A DNA stretch of 10,925 nucleotides, taken from positions 1-10,925 of the forward strand of contig CALMDI010000849.1 in assembly GCA_937864975.1 (NCBI GenBank), given 5' to 3'. The translations under genes were made by a program, and so were the position numbers. Source of the DNA: an uncultured Chloroflexota bacterium (lineage in GTDB: Bacteria; Chloroflexota; Anaerolineae; Aggregatilineales; Phototrophicaceae). Each line of letters starts with the position of its first letter. The stretch's first letter is position 1. The notes beneath the pieces were generated by a model, which ran no database searches, was not told the DNA's origin, and saw nothing but the letters and a program-made list of their open reading frames with translations. Positions 1 to 6,599 of this stretch are shown one piece after another.

Positions 1-239
1 GACCCCTCCCTCCACCAATGCAGCACCTAGAATGCAGTACACGCGGTGCATGTGTCGAACTCCATTCGGGCGCGCTAGCCGCGCTTGCTCTCCGAGGGGG
101 GAACCCAGCGTAAGAGGTCGTGACCATGAACGTCCGCGACGATACTTTCGAGATGCCAGATGCGCGCCTGAAAAGCGCCGGGAACGGCAATTTCGACATT
201 CTCGCCCGGTCGATAAAACGCTTTGGAAGGATGGATCAT
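1..239 (-). pseudogene. 5' part of a GH66 dextranase-like glycosidase gene, broken by two in-frame TAG codons, cut by window edge
   Basis: The ATG (239-237) overlaps the upstream permease stop as ATGA, so the frame is translationally coupled to the transporter operon. It encodes 54 residues beginning MIHPSKAFYRPGENVEIAV and stops at TAG (77-75). The same frame stays protein-like beyond that stop: RARMEF, then CTAF, a second TAG (29-27), then VLHWWREG to the edge. From memory, GH66 dextranase / cycloisomaltooligosaccharide glucanotransferase proteins open with an Ig-like domain of the form PDKA.Y.PGE.V.I, then W.PP...RGY, then TAFDVL..W. Both stops fall where that pattern expects Tyr and Asp. 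I infer a decayed or mis-sequenced glycosidase gene. A GH66 enzyme would suit a sugar operon and would suggest glucan oligosaccharides as the substrate. An alternative is a genuine 54-aa ORF. The family call is recalled, not searched. Confidence 0.5.
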
Positions 240-1069
240 GATTTCATTCCGGTGGTTGCAATGCCGGCGATAAAATGCCGCTGAAACAGCACGTAGACCA
301 GCACGACGGGCAAAAGCGCGACAATCGAGGCGGCAAACACCTGACCCCATTCGGTGAGGTGCTGGTTCTGAAACAGCGCAATCGCAATCGGCAGCGTCCG
401 GCGGCTGGTCTCTTTAATCGCCACGTGCGCCCAGGGAAATTCATCCCAGCTATACAGGAAGGTAAAGATCACGGTCACGGCTAATCCAGACCGGCTCAGG
501 GGCAGCACGATGCGCCAGAATACCGTCCACGGGCTTGCGCCGTCGATCCAGGCGGCTTCGAGCAGGTCTTGCGGGATCGTCTTAAAAAAGCCGGTCAGCA
601 GATACGTTTGCAGCGACAGGCTCATAGCGACGTAGACGAGGATCAGTCCGAGCAGCGAATTGAGCAGCCGTAGTTCTTTGGCGACGAGGAACTGGGGGAT
701 GATGAGCATCACCGATGGGATCATCATGCCCAGCAGAAGCACGGCGAACAGCAGCTTCTTACCGCGAAACTGCATCCGCGCGAAGGCATACGCCAGCATC
801 GAGGCGACGAGGACGGTCAGCGCCGTCGCCGATACGGCGACAATCACGCTGTTCGCGAAGTAGAGACCGAAGTTGTCGGTGCTCAGCGCTTCCGTGTAGT
901 TCCGCCACGTCACTTCGGTCGGAATCAGGCGCGGCGGCATCTCGAAGGTGAACGACTGCGGTTTTAGAGACACGGACACCATATACAAAAACGGGATGGC
1001 GACAATCAGCGCGCCGAGGGAGAGAAGCGCGTAGGTGATGACCGCATACACGAGTCGCTTTTTCTGCAT
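236..1069 (-). CDS. Carbohydrate ABC transporter permease, MalG/UgpE type
   Basis: Inner-membrane permease of a binding-protein-dependent sugar importer, pairing with the permease just upstream. The 277 aa are the usual length for the MalG-type half. About six hydrophobic segments are visible: near residues 8-33, 70-95, 105-130, 137-160, 192-208 and 245-263. The cytoplasmic EAA loop that contacts the ATPase is clear: E171-A-A-W-I-D-G177 with the Leu-Pro at 189-190. The start ATG (1069) has an AAGGGG Shine-Dalgarno overlapping the TAA of the upstream permease, 11 bases away, so the two are translated together. No ATPase gene is present here. A shared MsmX/UgpC-type ATPase encoded elsewhere is common for such operons. 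The transported sugar cannot be told from the permease itself. Confidence 0.95.
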   Translation of the reverse strand: MQKKRLVYAVITYALLSLGALIVAIPFLYMVSVSLKPQSFTFEMPPRLIPTEVTWRNYTEALSTDNFGLYFANSVIVAVSATALTVLVASMLAYAFARMQFRGKKLLFAVLLLGMMIPSVMLIIPQFLVAKELRLLNSLLGLILVYVAMSLSLQTYLLTGFFKTIPQDLLEAAWIDGASPWTVFWRIVLPLSRSGLAVTVIFTFLYSWDEFPWAHVAIKETSRRTLPIAIALFQNQHLTEWGQVFAASIVALLPVVLVYVLFQRHFIAGIATTGMKS

Positions 1070-1080
1070 CGCGCTGCCCC

Positions 1081-2043
1081 TTAGTACTCGATGTCCCGCT
1101 GGAGCACGCGAATTTGCACCAGGCTGATCACAAACACTACAGCCGTCAGTAAATAGCTGATGGCAGCGCCCCTGCCGAACTCGAAGTTGTCGAATGTCTC
1201 TTCATACATCAGCGTGAGAACGAAGTGCGTCCGGTCGAGCGGGTTACCGCCGTCGGTCATCAGCAAGCCGGAGATGTAGACATTCAGCGCGCCGATGGTG
1301 AGCACAACCAGCAGAAACACGAGTGTGGGGCGCAGCAGCGGCAGGGTGAAAAAGCGAAAGCGTCGCCAGGCGTTCGCGCCATCCACCGCCGCGGCTTCAT
1401 AGAGCGCTTCGGGAATCGCCTGCAAGCCTGCCAGCATGACAATTGCCGTCCAGCCGACGCCTTTCCAGATGCCGAGCAGGTGGATGGGAATCATGGCGAG
1501 CGTTTCATCGGCGAGCCAGCGCACTGGCTGGTCGACCAGTCGTGCCTGCTGCAAGAGGTAATTGACGAGTCCTGCCTGTCCGTTGAACAGGTATTCAAAC
1601 AGCAGAGACACGATCACCCAGGAGGTGATAACAGGCAGATAGTACAGCGTGCGGAAGAAGGCTTGACCCGGCAGCCGCTGGTTGAGCAGGATGGCGATGC
1701 CCAAGCCGAGACCCATTTGCGCGGGGACGGTGACGACGGCGTAGAGCAGCGTGTTCAGCGCCGCCCTTTGAAAGACTCCGTTATTGAGTATGTCGAGATA
1801 ATGCCCCAGACCAACGTATTCGCTGCGTTCGGGTCGCAGGATATCCCAGTCGTACAGGCTGATGCGAAACGAGTAGAGCATTGGAAGGACGACGAAGACG
1901 CCGAACAACAGCAGTCCGGGCAGCAAAAACGCATACGGGATCAGTCGCTGAAACAGCAGACTCAATCCAGCGTCCTTCTGTTTTGCCTGAGGGCGGGGGA
2001 GGCTCCTCGGAGCCTCCCCCTGATGCACGTTCGGCGTCGCCAT
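1081..2043 (-). CDS. Carbohydrate ABC transporter permease, MalF/UgpA type
   Basis: The other membrane half of the sugar importer, 320 aa as drawn. TM1 is at about residues 35-60 (IPYAFLLPGLLLFGVFVVLP). Further hydrophobic segments lie near 95-121, 132-154, 190-208, 240-262 and 293-312. The EAA loop reads Y215-E-A-A-A-V-D221-G222 with Leu-Pro at 234-235. The drawn ATG lies 3 bases after the binding-protein stop and has little Shine-Dalgarno support. The first 26 residues are hydrophilic and are encoded across a perfect hairpin (1995-2020). A TTG at 1965-1963 (Leu27) is preceded by AGAAGGA with a 7-base spacer and would give a 294-aa protein starting MSLLFQRLIPYAF. I think that start is at least as likely, which would leave 81 bases between the genes. 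Confidence 0.94.
   Translation of the reverse strand: MATPNVHQGEAPRSLPRPQAKQKDAGLSLLFQRLIPYAFLLPGLLLFGVFVVLPMLYSFRISLYDWDILRPERSEYVGLGHYLDILNNGVFQRAALNTLLYAVVTVPAQMGLGLGIAILLNQRLPGQAFFRTLYYLPVITSWVIVSLLFEYLFNGQAGLVNYLLQQARLVDQPVRWLADETLAMIPIHLLGIWKGVGWTAIVMLAGLQAIPEALYEAAAVDGANAWRRFRFFTLPLLRPTLVFLLVVLTIGALNVYISGLLMTDGGNPLDRTHFVLTLMYEETFDNFEFGRGAAISYLLTAVVFVISLVQIRVLQRDIEY
1995..2020 (-). repeat. Perfect inverted repeat (12-bp arms, 2-base centre) after the binding-protein gene
   Basis: On the plus strand the arms are gggggaggctcc (1995-2006) and ggagcctccccc (2009-2020), fully complementary around the bases tc. On the minus-strand mRNA it begins about 26 nt after the binding-protein TAA. No U-run follows, so it does not look like a full rho-independent terminator. 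Comparable hairpins after malE-type genes (REP elements in enterobacteria) slow 3' decay and raise binding protein over permease. I infer that role here. It lies inside the annotated 5' end of the permease unless the TTG at 1965 is the true start. Confidence 0.75.
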
Positions 2044-2046
2044 GCG

Positions 2047-3270
2047 TTACTCAGCCAGCAGCGTATCGACTTCAGTGACGGCGTCGTTCAGCGCTTCCTC
2101 GACTGTCTTTTCGCCGCGCAGCATGAACTGGAAGGCGTTGTTGATGATGTTATCAATCTCGCTCCAGTGCGGGGTTGGCGTGCGCGCCTGCGCGGTTTGC
2201 AGTTGATCCATGAAGACGCCGAAATACTCCGGCAGCGCCTCATTGCCGACGAGACGACTGAGGGTCGGGATCACGCCGACCTCACTCATCGCCAGTTGGT
2301 AGTCTTCGCTGAGCAGATAGTTGATCCATTCGAGCGCCGCTTCCTGGTTGGGGGAGTCCGCAAACAGGACGACATTTTCGCCGCCCACCACGCTGCTCGT
2401 CGTGCCTTCGGGACCCGCGGGGATCGGCGCGAAGCTGACCTCGAAGTCCGGGAAGTCGTTCTTGTAAATGTCGACCATCCACGGTCCGTCCACAATCATA
2501 CTGTAAAGACCCGTGGCATGTCCTTCTGCCGTACCAATGCCGCCGCCGAGCAGGTTGGGAGACACACAGTCTTCACCATACAGATCGACCAGCGTCTGAA
2601 ACGCCTGAACACTGGCTTCACTGTTCAGGTATCCCTCCGCCGTGGTGACTTCGGGATCGGTAATTTGCCCGCCCTGCGCGTAGAAGAGAGGCGCGGGCGC
2701 CCAGAAATACGTTCCACCCAGCGCATAGCCATACTGCTGGTCGCCTTCCGTCAGTGCGCAGGCGGCGCTGACGAAATCCTGTACCGTCGCGGGGACTTCT
2801 AAACCGGCTTCCTCAAACTGCGCCTGATTGTAGAGCAGGACCTGCGTGTTGGTGTTAAGCGGCAGACCCCAGTAGCGACCAGCCCAGTAGTTGGTCTGAA
2901 GCGGTCCGGGGAAAAGCCCTTCCGCGAGTTCGTTAAAGTTCGGAAGTGTCTCGTCCATCGCGGCGAGAACGCCCAACTCGGCAAATTCGGGAACCCACAC
3001 GATGTCGAGGCGCGCGACGTCTGGCGGCTCGCCACCGGCAATGGCGGTCAGCAGCGCCTCCTTGAAATCGTTGTAGGCGTAGCGCGTGGCTTCAATGTCG
3101 ATGTCGGGATGCGCCGCCTCGAACGCCGCGATCTGTTCGTCCAGCTTCGCGGTTTCGGGGTCGCTCATCGTATGCCAGTAGCGCACCGTCGTCGTATCCT
3201 GCGCGGCGGCGGGGGCGAGCATCAGGCATGTCACGATCAGAAGCGCGAGGGTCAAGCTAAGGCGTTTCAT
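2047..3270 (-). CDS. Extracellular sugar-binding protein of an ABC importer (UgpB/MalE-like, COG1653 type)
   Basis: Captures the sugar outside the membrane and delivers it to the two permeases encoded downstream. The 407 aa fit the family. The N-terminus is a signal peptide: MKR, a hydrophobic stretch (residues 4-18), then APAAA|QD with cleavage likely after Ala23. Cys15 sits in a poor lipobox context (IVTC), so type I cleavage looks more likely than a lipoprotein. The mature protein opens with VRYWHTMSDPETAKLDEQI, the usual first strand and helix of this family, followed by the FEAAHPDIDIE segment. The ATG has a strong AAGGAG with a 7-base spacer. The gene is first in the transport operon and lies downstream of a LacI-type operator at 3347-3360. 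The substrate is unknown; the adjacent GH66-like fragment hints at glucan oligosaccharides. Confidence 0.95.
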   Translation of the reverse strand: MKRLSLTLALLIVTCLMLAPAAAQDTTTVRYWHTMSDPETAKLDEQIAAFEAAHPDIDIEATRYAYNDFKEALLTAIAGGEPPDVARLDIVWVPEFAELGVLAAMDETLPNFNELAEGLFPGPLQTNYWAGRYWGLPLNTNTQVLLYNQAQFEEAGLEVPATVQDFVSAACALTEGDQQYGYALGGTYFWAPAPLFYAQGGQITDPEVTTAEGYLNSEASVQAFQTLVDLYGEDCVSPNLLGGGIGTAEGHATGLYSMIVDGPWMVDIYKNDFPDFEVSFAPIPAGPEGTTSSVVGGENVVLFADSPNQEAALEWINYLLSEDYQLAMSEVGVIPTLSRLVGNEALPEYFGVFMDQLQTAQARTPTPHWSEIDNIINNAFQFMLRGEKTVEEALNDAVTEVDTLLAE

Positions 3271-3346
3271 GGTTATTCTCCTTCAAGGAACGAGTCTTTC
3301 ACGAGCGTGTCAGAAGCCGGAAAAAGTTGGTCGAAAACCTCCTCTC

Positions 3347-3360
3347 TTGAAGCGGTTCAA
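3347..3360. promoter_or_regulatory. Putative operator for the LacI-family regulator, in front of the binding-protein gene
   Basis: TTGAAGCGGTTCAA, a 14-bp palindrome with one mismatched pair, in the 106-base gap between the regulator stop and the binding-protein ATG. It matches the palindrome in front of the regulator at 13 of 14 positions. LacI-family operators typically are such palindromes with a central CG. I see no convincing -35/-10 pair here; TATGAA just upstream on the minus strand is a weak -10 candidate. Confidence 0.7.
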
Positions 3361-3376
3361 TTCTTCATAAAATTAA

Positions 3377-4405
3377 TCATCGCGGTCGTCCCGTCGATTC
3401 GCGCACGCGCAGCACGGGCTTGATAAGCTGTCCTGACAAGCCATCGACAGGGTCATCATTGATGAGCGCCTGCACCAGCGCGTACAGCATTTGCCCGATC
3501 TCTCGAATGGGCTGGTAAATGGTGGTCAACGGAGGATGCGCGTGGCGGGCTAGCGCGATGTCGTCGAAGCCGACAATCGAGATCTCGCTGCCGACTTTCA
3601 GCCCAAACTCCTGAGCGGCGCTCATCGCGCCGAACGCCATCCGGTCGTTGCTGCAAATAATCGCGGTGGGTGGGTGGAGTCGATCCAGTAACAGGCGGGT
3701 ACAGCGATAGCCGGAGAATTCGCTGAAATCGCCTTCCACGATCAGCTCCGGGTCGATCTTGAGTCCGTGTTTATGCATCCCTGCCGCGAAGCCCTCCCAT
3801 CGCCGTTGTGCAAGCTGCTGCTCGATGGGCGGCGCGAGGTAGGCGATGCGCTCGTGCCCAAGCGCGGCGAGGTGATCGACCGTAAGCTCCACGCCGTAGG
3901 TGCCGTCCACGTCGATCCAGTGAAGATCGTCGTTGGGGTCGTGCTGACCAAACAGAACGAAGGGGAAGCCGCTGTCTTTCAGATACGTAATGCGAGGGTC
4001 GTTGCGGCGCGGCGCGAAAAGGATCAGCCCGTCCACCTGCCGCCCGCGAACGACCCGTTGATACAGCTCGATTTCAGACGGTCCGACCGGCACCGTCCAG
4101 AACGTCAACCCGATAAAGTCTTCCACCGCCGCGCTGCTGATGCCGGCTATCAGTTCGAGGATGAACGGGTCGGACTCGACCGACGCGCCATCGGGTCGAA
4201 GCTCGGTGCGAATCATGCCGATGGTATCCGCTCGCTGGGTGCTCAGGCTCCGCGCGGCGGCTTTCGGATGATAGTGGAGCGCTTCAATCGCTTTGAGAAC
4301 ACGCTGCCGGGTCTCGTCGCGCACCAGCGAGCTACCGTTGAGAACGTGCGACACCGTTCCTACAGACACTCCCGCGAATTGAGCCACGTCACGAATGGTG
4401 GACAC
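3377..4405 (-). CDS. LacI/GalR-family transcriptional regulator of the sugar operon
   Basis: A 342-aa one-component repressor-type protein. The N-terminal helix-turn-helix is textbook: TIRDVAQFAGVSVGTVSHVL at residues 3-22. The hinge helix follows (KAAARSLST, about 48-56). The rest is the periplasmic-binding-protein-like effector domain, with the family hallmark IVGFDDI and then PPLTTIYQP in the C-terminal half. The gene lies directly upstream of, and in the same direction as, the transport genes. The palindromes at 4419-4434 (over its own promoter) and 3347-3360 (before the binding protein) are almost identical, so it very likely represses both itself and the operon until a sugar ligand binds. 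The start ATG is preceded by GAGG only 3 bases away. It is retained because the HTH begins at residue 3. Confidence 0.95.
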   Translation of the reverse strand: MSTIRDVAQFAGVSVGTVSHVLNGSSLVRDETRQRVLKAIEALHYHPKAAARSLSTQRADTIGMIRTELRPDGASVESDPFILELIAGISSAAVEDFIGLTFWTVPVGPSEIELYQRVVRGRQVDGLILFAPRRNDPRITYLKDSGFPFVLFGQHDPNDDLHWIDVDGTYGVELTVDHLAALGHERIAYLAPPIEQQLAQRRWEGFAAGMHKHGLKIDPELIVEGDFSEFSGYRCTRLLLDRLHPPTAIICSNDRMAFGAMSAAQEFGLKVGSEISIVGFDDIALARHAHPPLTTIYQPIREIGQMLYALVQALINDDPVDGLSGQLIKPVLRVRESTGRPR

Positions 4406-4418
4406 ATAGACCTCAGGA

Positions 4419-4434
4419 TTTGAACCGGTTCAAA
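4419..4434. promoter_or_regulatory. Perfect 16-bp palindrome, autoregulatory operator of the LacI-family gene
   Basis: TTTGAACCGGTTCAAA is a perfect palindrome with a central CG, 13 bases upstream of the regulator ATG. It lies immediately downstream of the proposed -10 (4437-4442). A bound repressor would therefore sit on the transcription start. It shares the core TTGAAnCGGTTCAA with the site at 3347-3360. Confidence 0.8.
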
Positions 4435-4436
4435 AT

Positions 4437-4465
4437 AGTAAAACATATCCCGGTTCTTCTGTCAA
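4437..4465 (-). promoter_or_regulatory. Probable sigma-70 promoter of the LacI-family regulator gene
   Basis: On the minus strand there is a consensus -35 TTGACA (plus-strand 4460-4465) and, 17 bases on, a TTTACT -10-like box (4437-4442). TACTAT, two bases further, is an alternative. The operator palindrome follows directly, which strengthens the assignment. Confidence 0.55.
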
Positions 4466-4498
4466 CTTATTCACAGGATGGGCGATGCTCTCAGATGT

Positions 4499-5539
4499 TT
4501 AAGATGCGGCGGATTCGATAGTGGGCGGCAGGTGGAAATGAGGGAATAGGGCGGGGGTTCTGAACGTCGTAATGTCGGCAATCAAACCATCGTTGATGGT
4601 CAGTACCTGAATGCCGTAGGCGCTGTACGTACCCGGCGTTTGCGCCTGACGATAGAGACCGAACGCGGGTTGCCCATTCGCCCGTGTCGGCAGCAGCCGC
4701 CAGCGACCGGCTGCGTCCCCGCTGAACACGGTCGCGGAGGTCAATTTGCGAATTTCGTCCTTGCCTCGATACCACGAAGGAATGGGCGGCATACTGAACG
4801 TCGCCTCCTCTTTCAGAAGGCTGAGCAGCGCATGGACGTCGGCGGTTTCCCAGGCGCGCACGTAATCACCAAGCCGCGTCTGGTCGACCTCGTCCAGCAT
4901 GGCAGTCGTGAAGCCTCCGGCGCGGGTTGCGTAGCCATGCGTTGCCAGCGTGGCGCGCGCCCGGTGCAAAGCGCTTTTGACAGCCGCCACTGTCATGTCC
5001 AGCAGCGCTGCCACTTCGCTGGCTTGCCAGTCCATCACGTCGCGCAGGAGGAGAACGGCGCGCTGGCGCGGCGGTAACAGGTGCAGCGCGGCGATGAACG
5101 CCATCGTAATCGTCTCCCGCGCCGCGACGTAGCGTTCCGGGGTGTCGTCGCTCGGCGCGAGCAGGTCATCAGGATAAGGCTCCAGCCAGATCGGCTCCAT
5201 GATCCCCGCCGGGACTGGCTCGGCAGCACTGGAAACCGCCTGCCGTGTGACTGGCACCCTGCGCCGCGGGCGCCTTTTTAGGTTATCGAGACAGACATTC
5301 GTGGCGATTTTATACAGCCACGCTCGGAAAGAGGCGCGCCCCTCGTGGGTTTCGCGCCGCCGCCACGCGCGCAGAAAGGTTTCCTGAACCATATCCTCGG
5401 CGTCCTGCACGGAACCCATCATGCGATAACAATGCGCCTGTAGCTCTCGGCGGTAGGGTTCGACGAGCGTCCCGAACTGATCCTGATCGACGCTGTCTAT
5501 CGGCATGACGGTTGGCTGGGAGCCGGTGTTTTCAGTCAA
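4499..5539 (-). CDS. ECF RNA polymerase sigma factor with C-terminal SnoaL-like domain
   Basis: An extracytoplasmic-function sigma factor, 346 aa, longer than the usual ECF because of a C-terminal extension. Sigma region 2 covers about residues 22-90 (LVEPYRRELQAHCYRMMGSV, then AEDMVQETFLRAWRR and RAWLYKIATNVCLD). Region 4 is about 140-200 (LPPRQRAVLLLRDV, then the HTH ASEVAALLDMTVAAVKSALH). From about 217 to 335 there is an NTF2/SnoaL-like domain (GDYVRAWETADV, WYRGKDEI, DGLIADITTF). That layout is known for ECF41/ECF56-type and TIGR02960-type sigmas, where the extension regulates activity in place of an anti-sigma factor. None is seen next to this gene. The start is TTG (5539-5537) with GAGGTG 4 bases upstream; ATG at residue 12 is the alternative. 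It diverges from the SRPBCC gene across a 116-base gap. Confidence 0.93.
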   Translation of the reverse strand: MTENTGSQPTVMPIDSVDQDQFGTLVEPYRRELQAHCYRMMGSVQDAEDMVQETFLRAWRRRETHEGRASFRAWLYKIATNVCLDNLKRRPRRRVPVTRQAVSSAAEPVPAGIMEPIWLEPYPDDLLAPSDDTPERYVAARETITMAFIAALHLLPPRQRAVLLLRDVMDWQASEVAALLDMTVAAVKSALHRARATLATHGYATRAGGFTTAMLDEVDQTRLGDYVRAWETADVHALLSLLKEEATFSMPPIPSWYRGKDEIRKLTSATVFSGDAAGRWRLLPTRANGQPAFGLYRQAQTPGTYSAYGIQVLTINDGLIADITTFRTPALFPHFHLPPTIESAAS

Positions 5540-5655
5540 GCTGCACCTCGAAACCGCTGGGATTGAAATTCATGCCGTCGCGACCGCACCCTTTTGTCTC
5601 ATTGGATCGTCTTAACTGGACGGACTTTATGAGTTGTCGTTGAGGAGCATAAACG

Positions 5656-6078
5656 ATGCCATAATTCAGTGCCACCGCGAACATCAAGGCATCCCCGGAG
5701 ACGATCTGGAAAATCCTGACGGATGCGGCGAACTATCCTACCTGGGACCCGTGGGCAATTCGCATCGAAGGGGCGATTGCGCCAGGTGAAATGATTACTG
5801 CCTACAACAAGATCAACCCCAAGCGCGCCTTTCCCGCGAAAGTGACCGAGTTTGTTCCCGGCAAGCGGATGGTGTGGACGGGCGGGATGCCATTGGGGTT
5901 GTTCAAAGGGGTACGAACGTTTAGCCTCGCGCCGAGAGGGGATGGTACGATTGATTTTACTCTGCGAGAAGACTACAGCGGTCTGCTGCTGCCGCTCATT
6001 GGCGGCTCGATACCCGATCTGACGCCATCGTTCAACGATTTTGTCGCCGGGCTAAAGGCGCGTGCGGAAAGGGGGTGA
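5656..6078 (+). pseudogene. SRPBCC-superfamily protein gene with TAA at codon 3
   Basis: The frame from 5665 to 6078 encodes a recognisable SRPBCC (START/Bet v1-like, polyketide cyclase-like) ligand-binding domain. It runs FSATANIKASPETIWKIL, then YPTWDPW, NPKRAFPAKVTEF, GKRMVWTGG and a C-terminal helix NDFVAGLKARAERG. Upstream lies a good start: GAGGAG at 5642-5647, then ATG at 5656. The gene begins ATG-CCA-TAA-TTC-AGT, so a stop occupies codon 3 where relatives would have a sense codon (pattern MPxFSATA). No ATG, GTG or TTG exists in frame between the TAA and 5791. Starting at ATG 5791 would delete the first 45 residues, including two core secondary elements. I read this as a point nonsense mutation (for example AAA, CAA or GAA to TAA) or a base-call error. 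Full length would be 140 aa. It is divergent from the sigma gene and may be its target. Confidence 0.75.
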
Positions 6079-6147
6079 GCCGGTTCGTCGAAGTGTCCAG
6101 ATCGTCCAGATTAGTCCATCATCCATCGTGAGATTTGAGGAAACAAC

Positions 6148-6567
6148 ATGGCACAGAATCCATCCGCAGGACAGGGAACGAAGGAAAGCCCGTGGGTGCT
6201 TAAGACGCCTCCGGGGACATCGGAATATACGCTCTACCGTGACGACAGCCAGGACCCGCCGGTTCTGGTGTGCAAAGTTGGCACCACCACGCTGCTGTAC
6301 GATGCGCGCGCCATTGAAGAACTGCACGCCATGTTGAAAGCGCACGGCGACTGGATGGAATTAGGCAGCGCCGACGAGCAAAAGGAAGCGAAAGCGGGAA
6401 CCGTGGAGGCGTGGGGGCGCTCGGCGGATAATCCGCGGGGCGGCTGGTATGGACTCAAGAAAGGACTTCGCGGTCGTTTCGGCATGTACATTCCGCCCGT
6501 TCTGGAAGTGCTCGGCTTGGCGGAAGTGGAACATAACCCAAAGGGCAATCGCATGAGGGCGCTCTAG
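6148..6567 (+). CDS. Conserved protein of unknown function (139 aa, DUF6855-like from memory)
   Basis: A short soluble protein with no signal peptide or membrane segment. It starts at ATG 6148 with GAGGAAA upstream at good spacing and ends in TAG. Clearly protein-like blocks include SPWVLKTPPGTSEYTLYRD, LHAMLKAHGDWMELGSADEQ, GGWYGLKKGLRGRFGMYIPP and a tail LAEVEHNPKGNRMRAL. I recall very similar small proteins in other bacteria, annotated only as a domain of unknown function (probably DUF6855). The basic, Gly-rich block near residues 95-112 could bind nucleic acid or another anion, but that is speculation. It lies 69 bases after the SRPBCC frame in the same direction, so the two could share a transcript from the divergent promoter region. 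Confidence 0.85.
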   Translation: MAQNPSAGQGTKESPWVLKTPPGTSEYTLYRDDSQDPPVLVCKVGTTTLLYDARAIEELHAMLKAHGDWMELGSADEQKEAKAGTVEAWGRSADNPRGGWYGLKKGLRGRFGMYIPPVLEVLGLAEVEHNPKGNRMRAL

Positions 6568-6599
6568 GTTTACGGGCTTGGTTCGCGTCGCATATGAAA

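Noticed and set aside
27..77. TAG reassigned to an amino acid, explaining the broken glycosidase frame
   Set aside because: Other genes in the window end normally at TAG (6565-6567 and 7666-7668), and the two stops would have to stand for different residues.
1225..2802. 525-codon plus-strand open frame
   Set aside because: It lies antisense to the permease and binding-protein genes, which have clear motifs. Its own translation is rich in Arg, Gln, His and Asp, with no domain, which is typical of the antisense of high-GC genes.
3279..3295. Small inverted repeat TCCTT-C-AAGGA near the binding-protein ribosome-binding site
   Set aside because: The loop would be one base. A realistic hairpin keeps only 3 bp, too weak to suggest sequestration.
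3767..4423. 218-codon plus-strand open frame
   Set aside because: Antisense to the LacI-family gene, which has a textbook helix-turn-helix.
6095..6121. Short 9-base direct repeat (GTCCAGAT twice, then a weaker third copy)
   Set aside because: Too short and imperfect to be called a regulatory or mobile repeat; probably chance between two genes.
6575..6595. tRNA T-arm-like string (GGTTCGCGTC)
   Set aside because: No acceptor, D or anticodon arms can be built around it.
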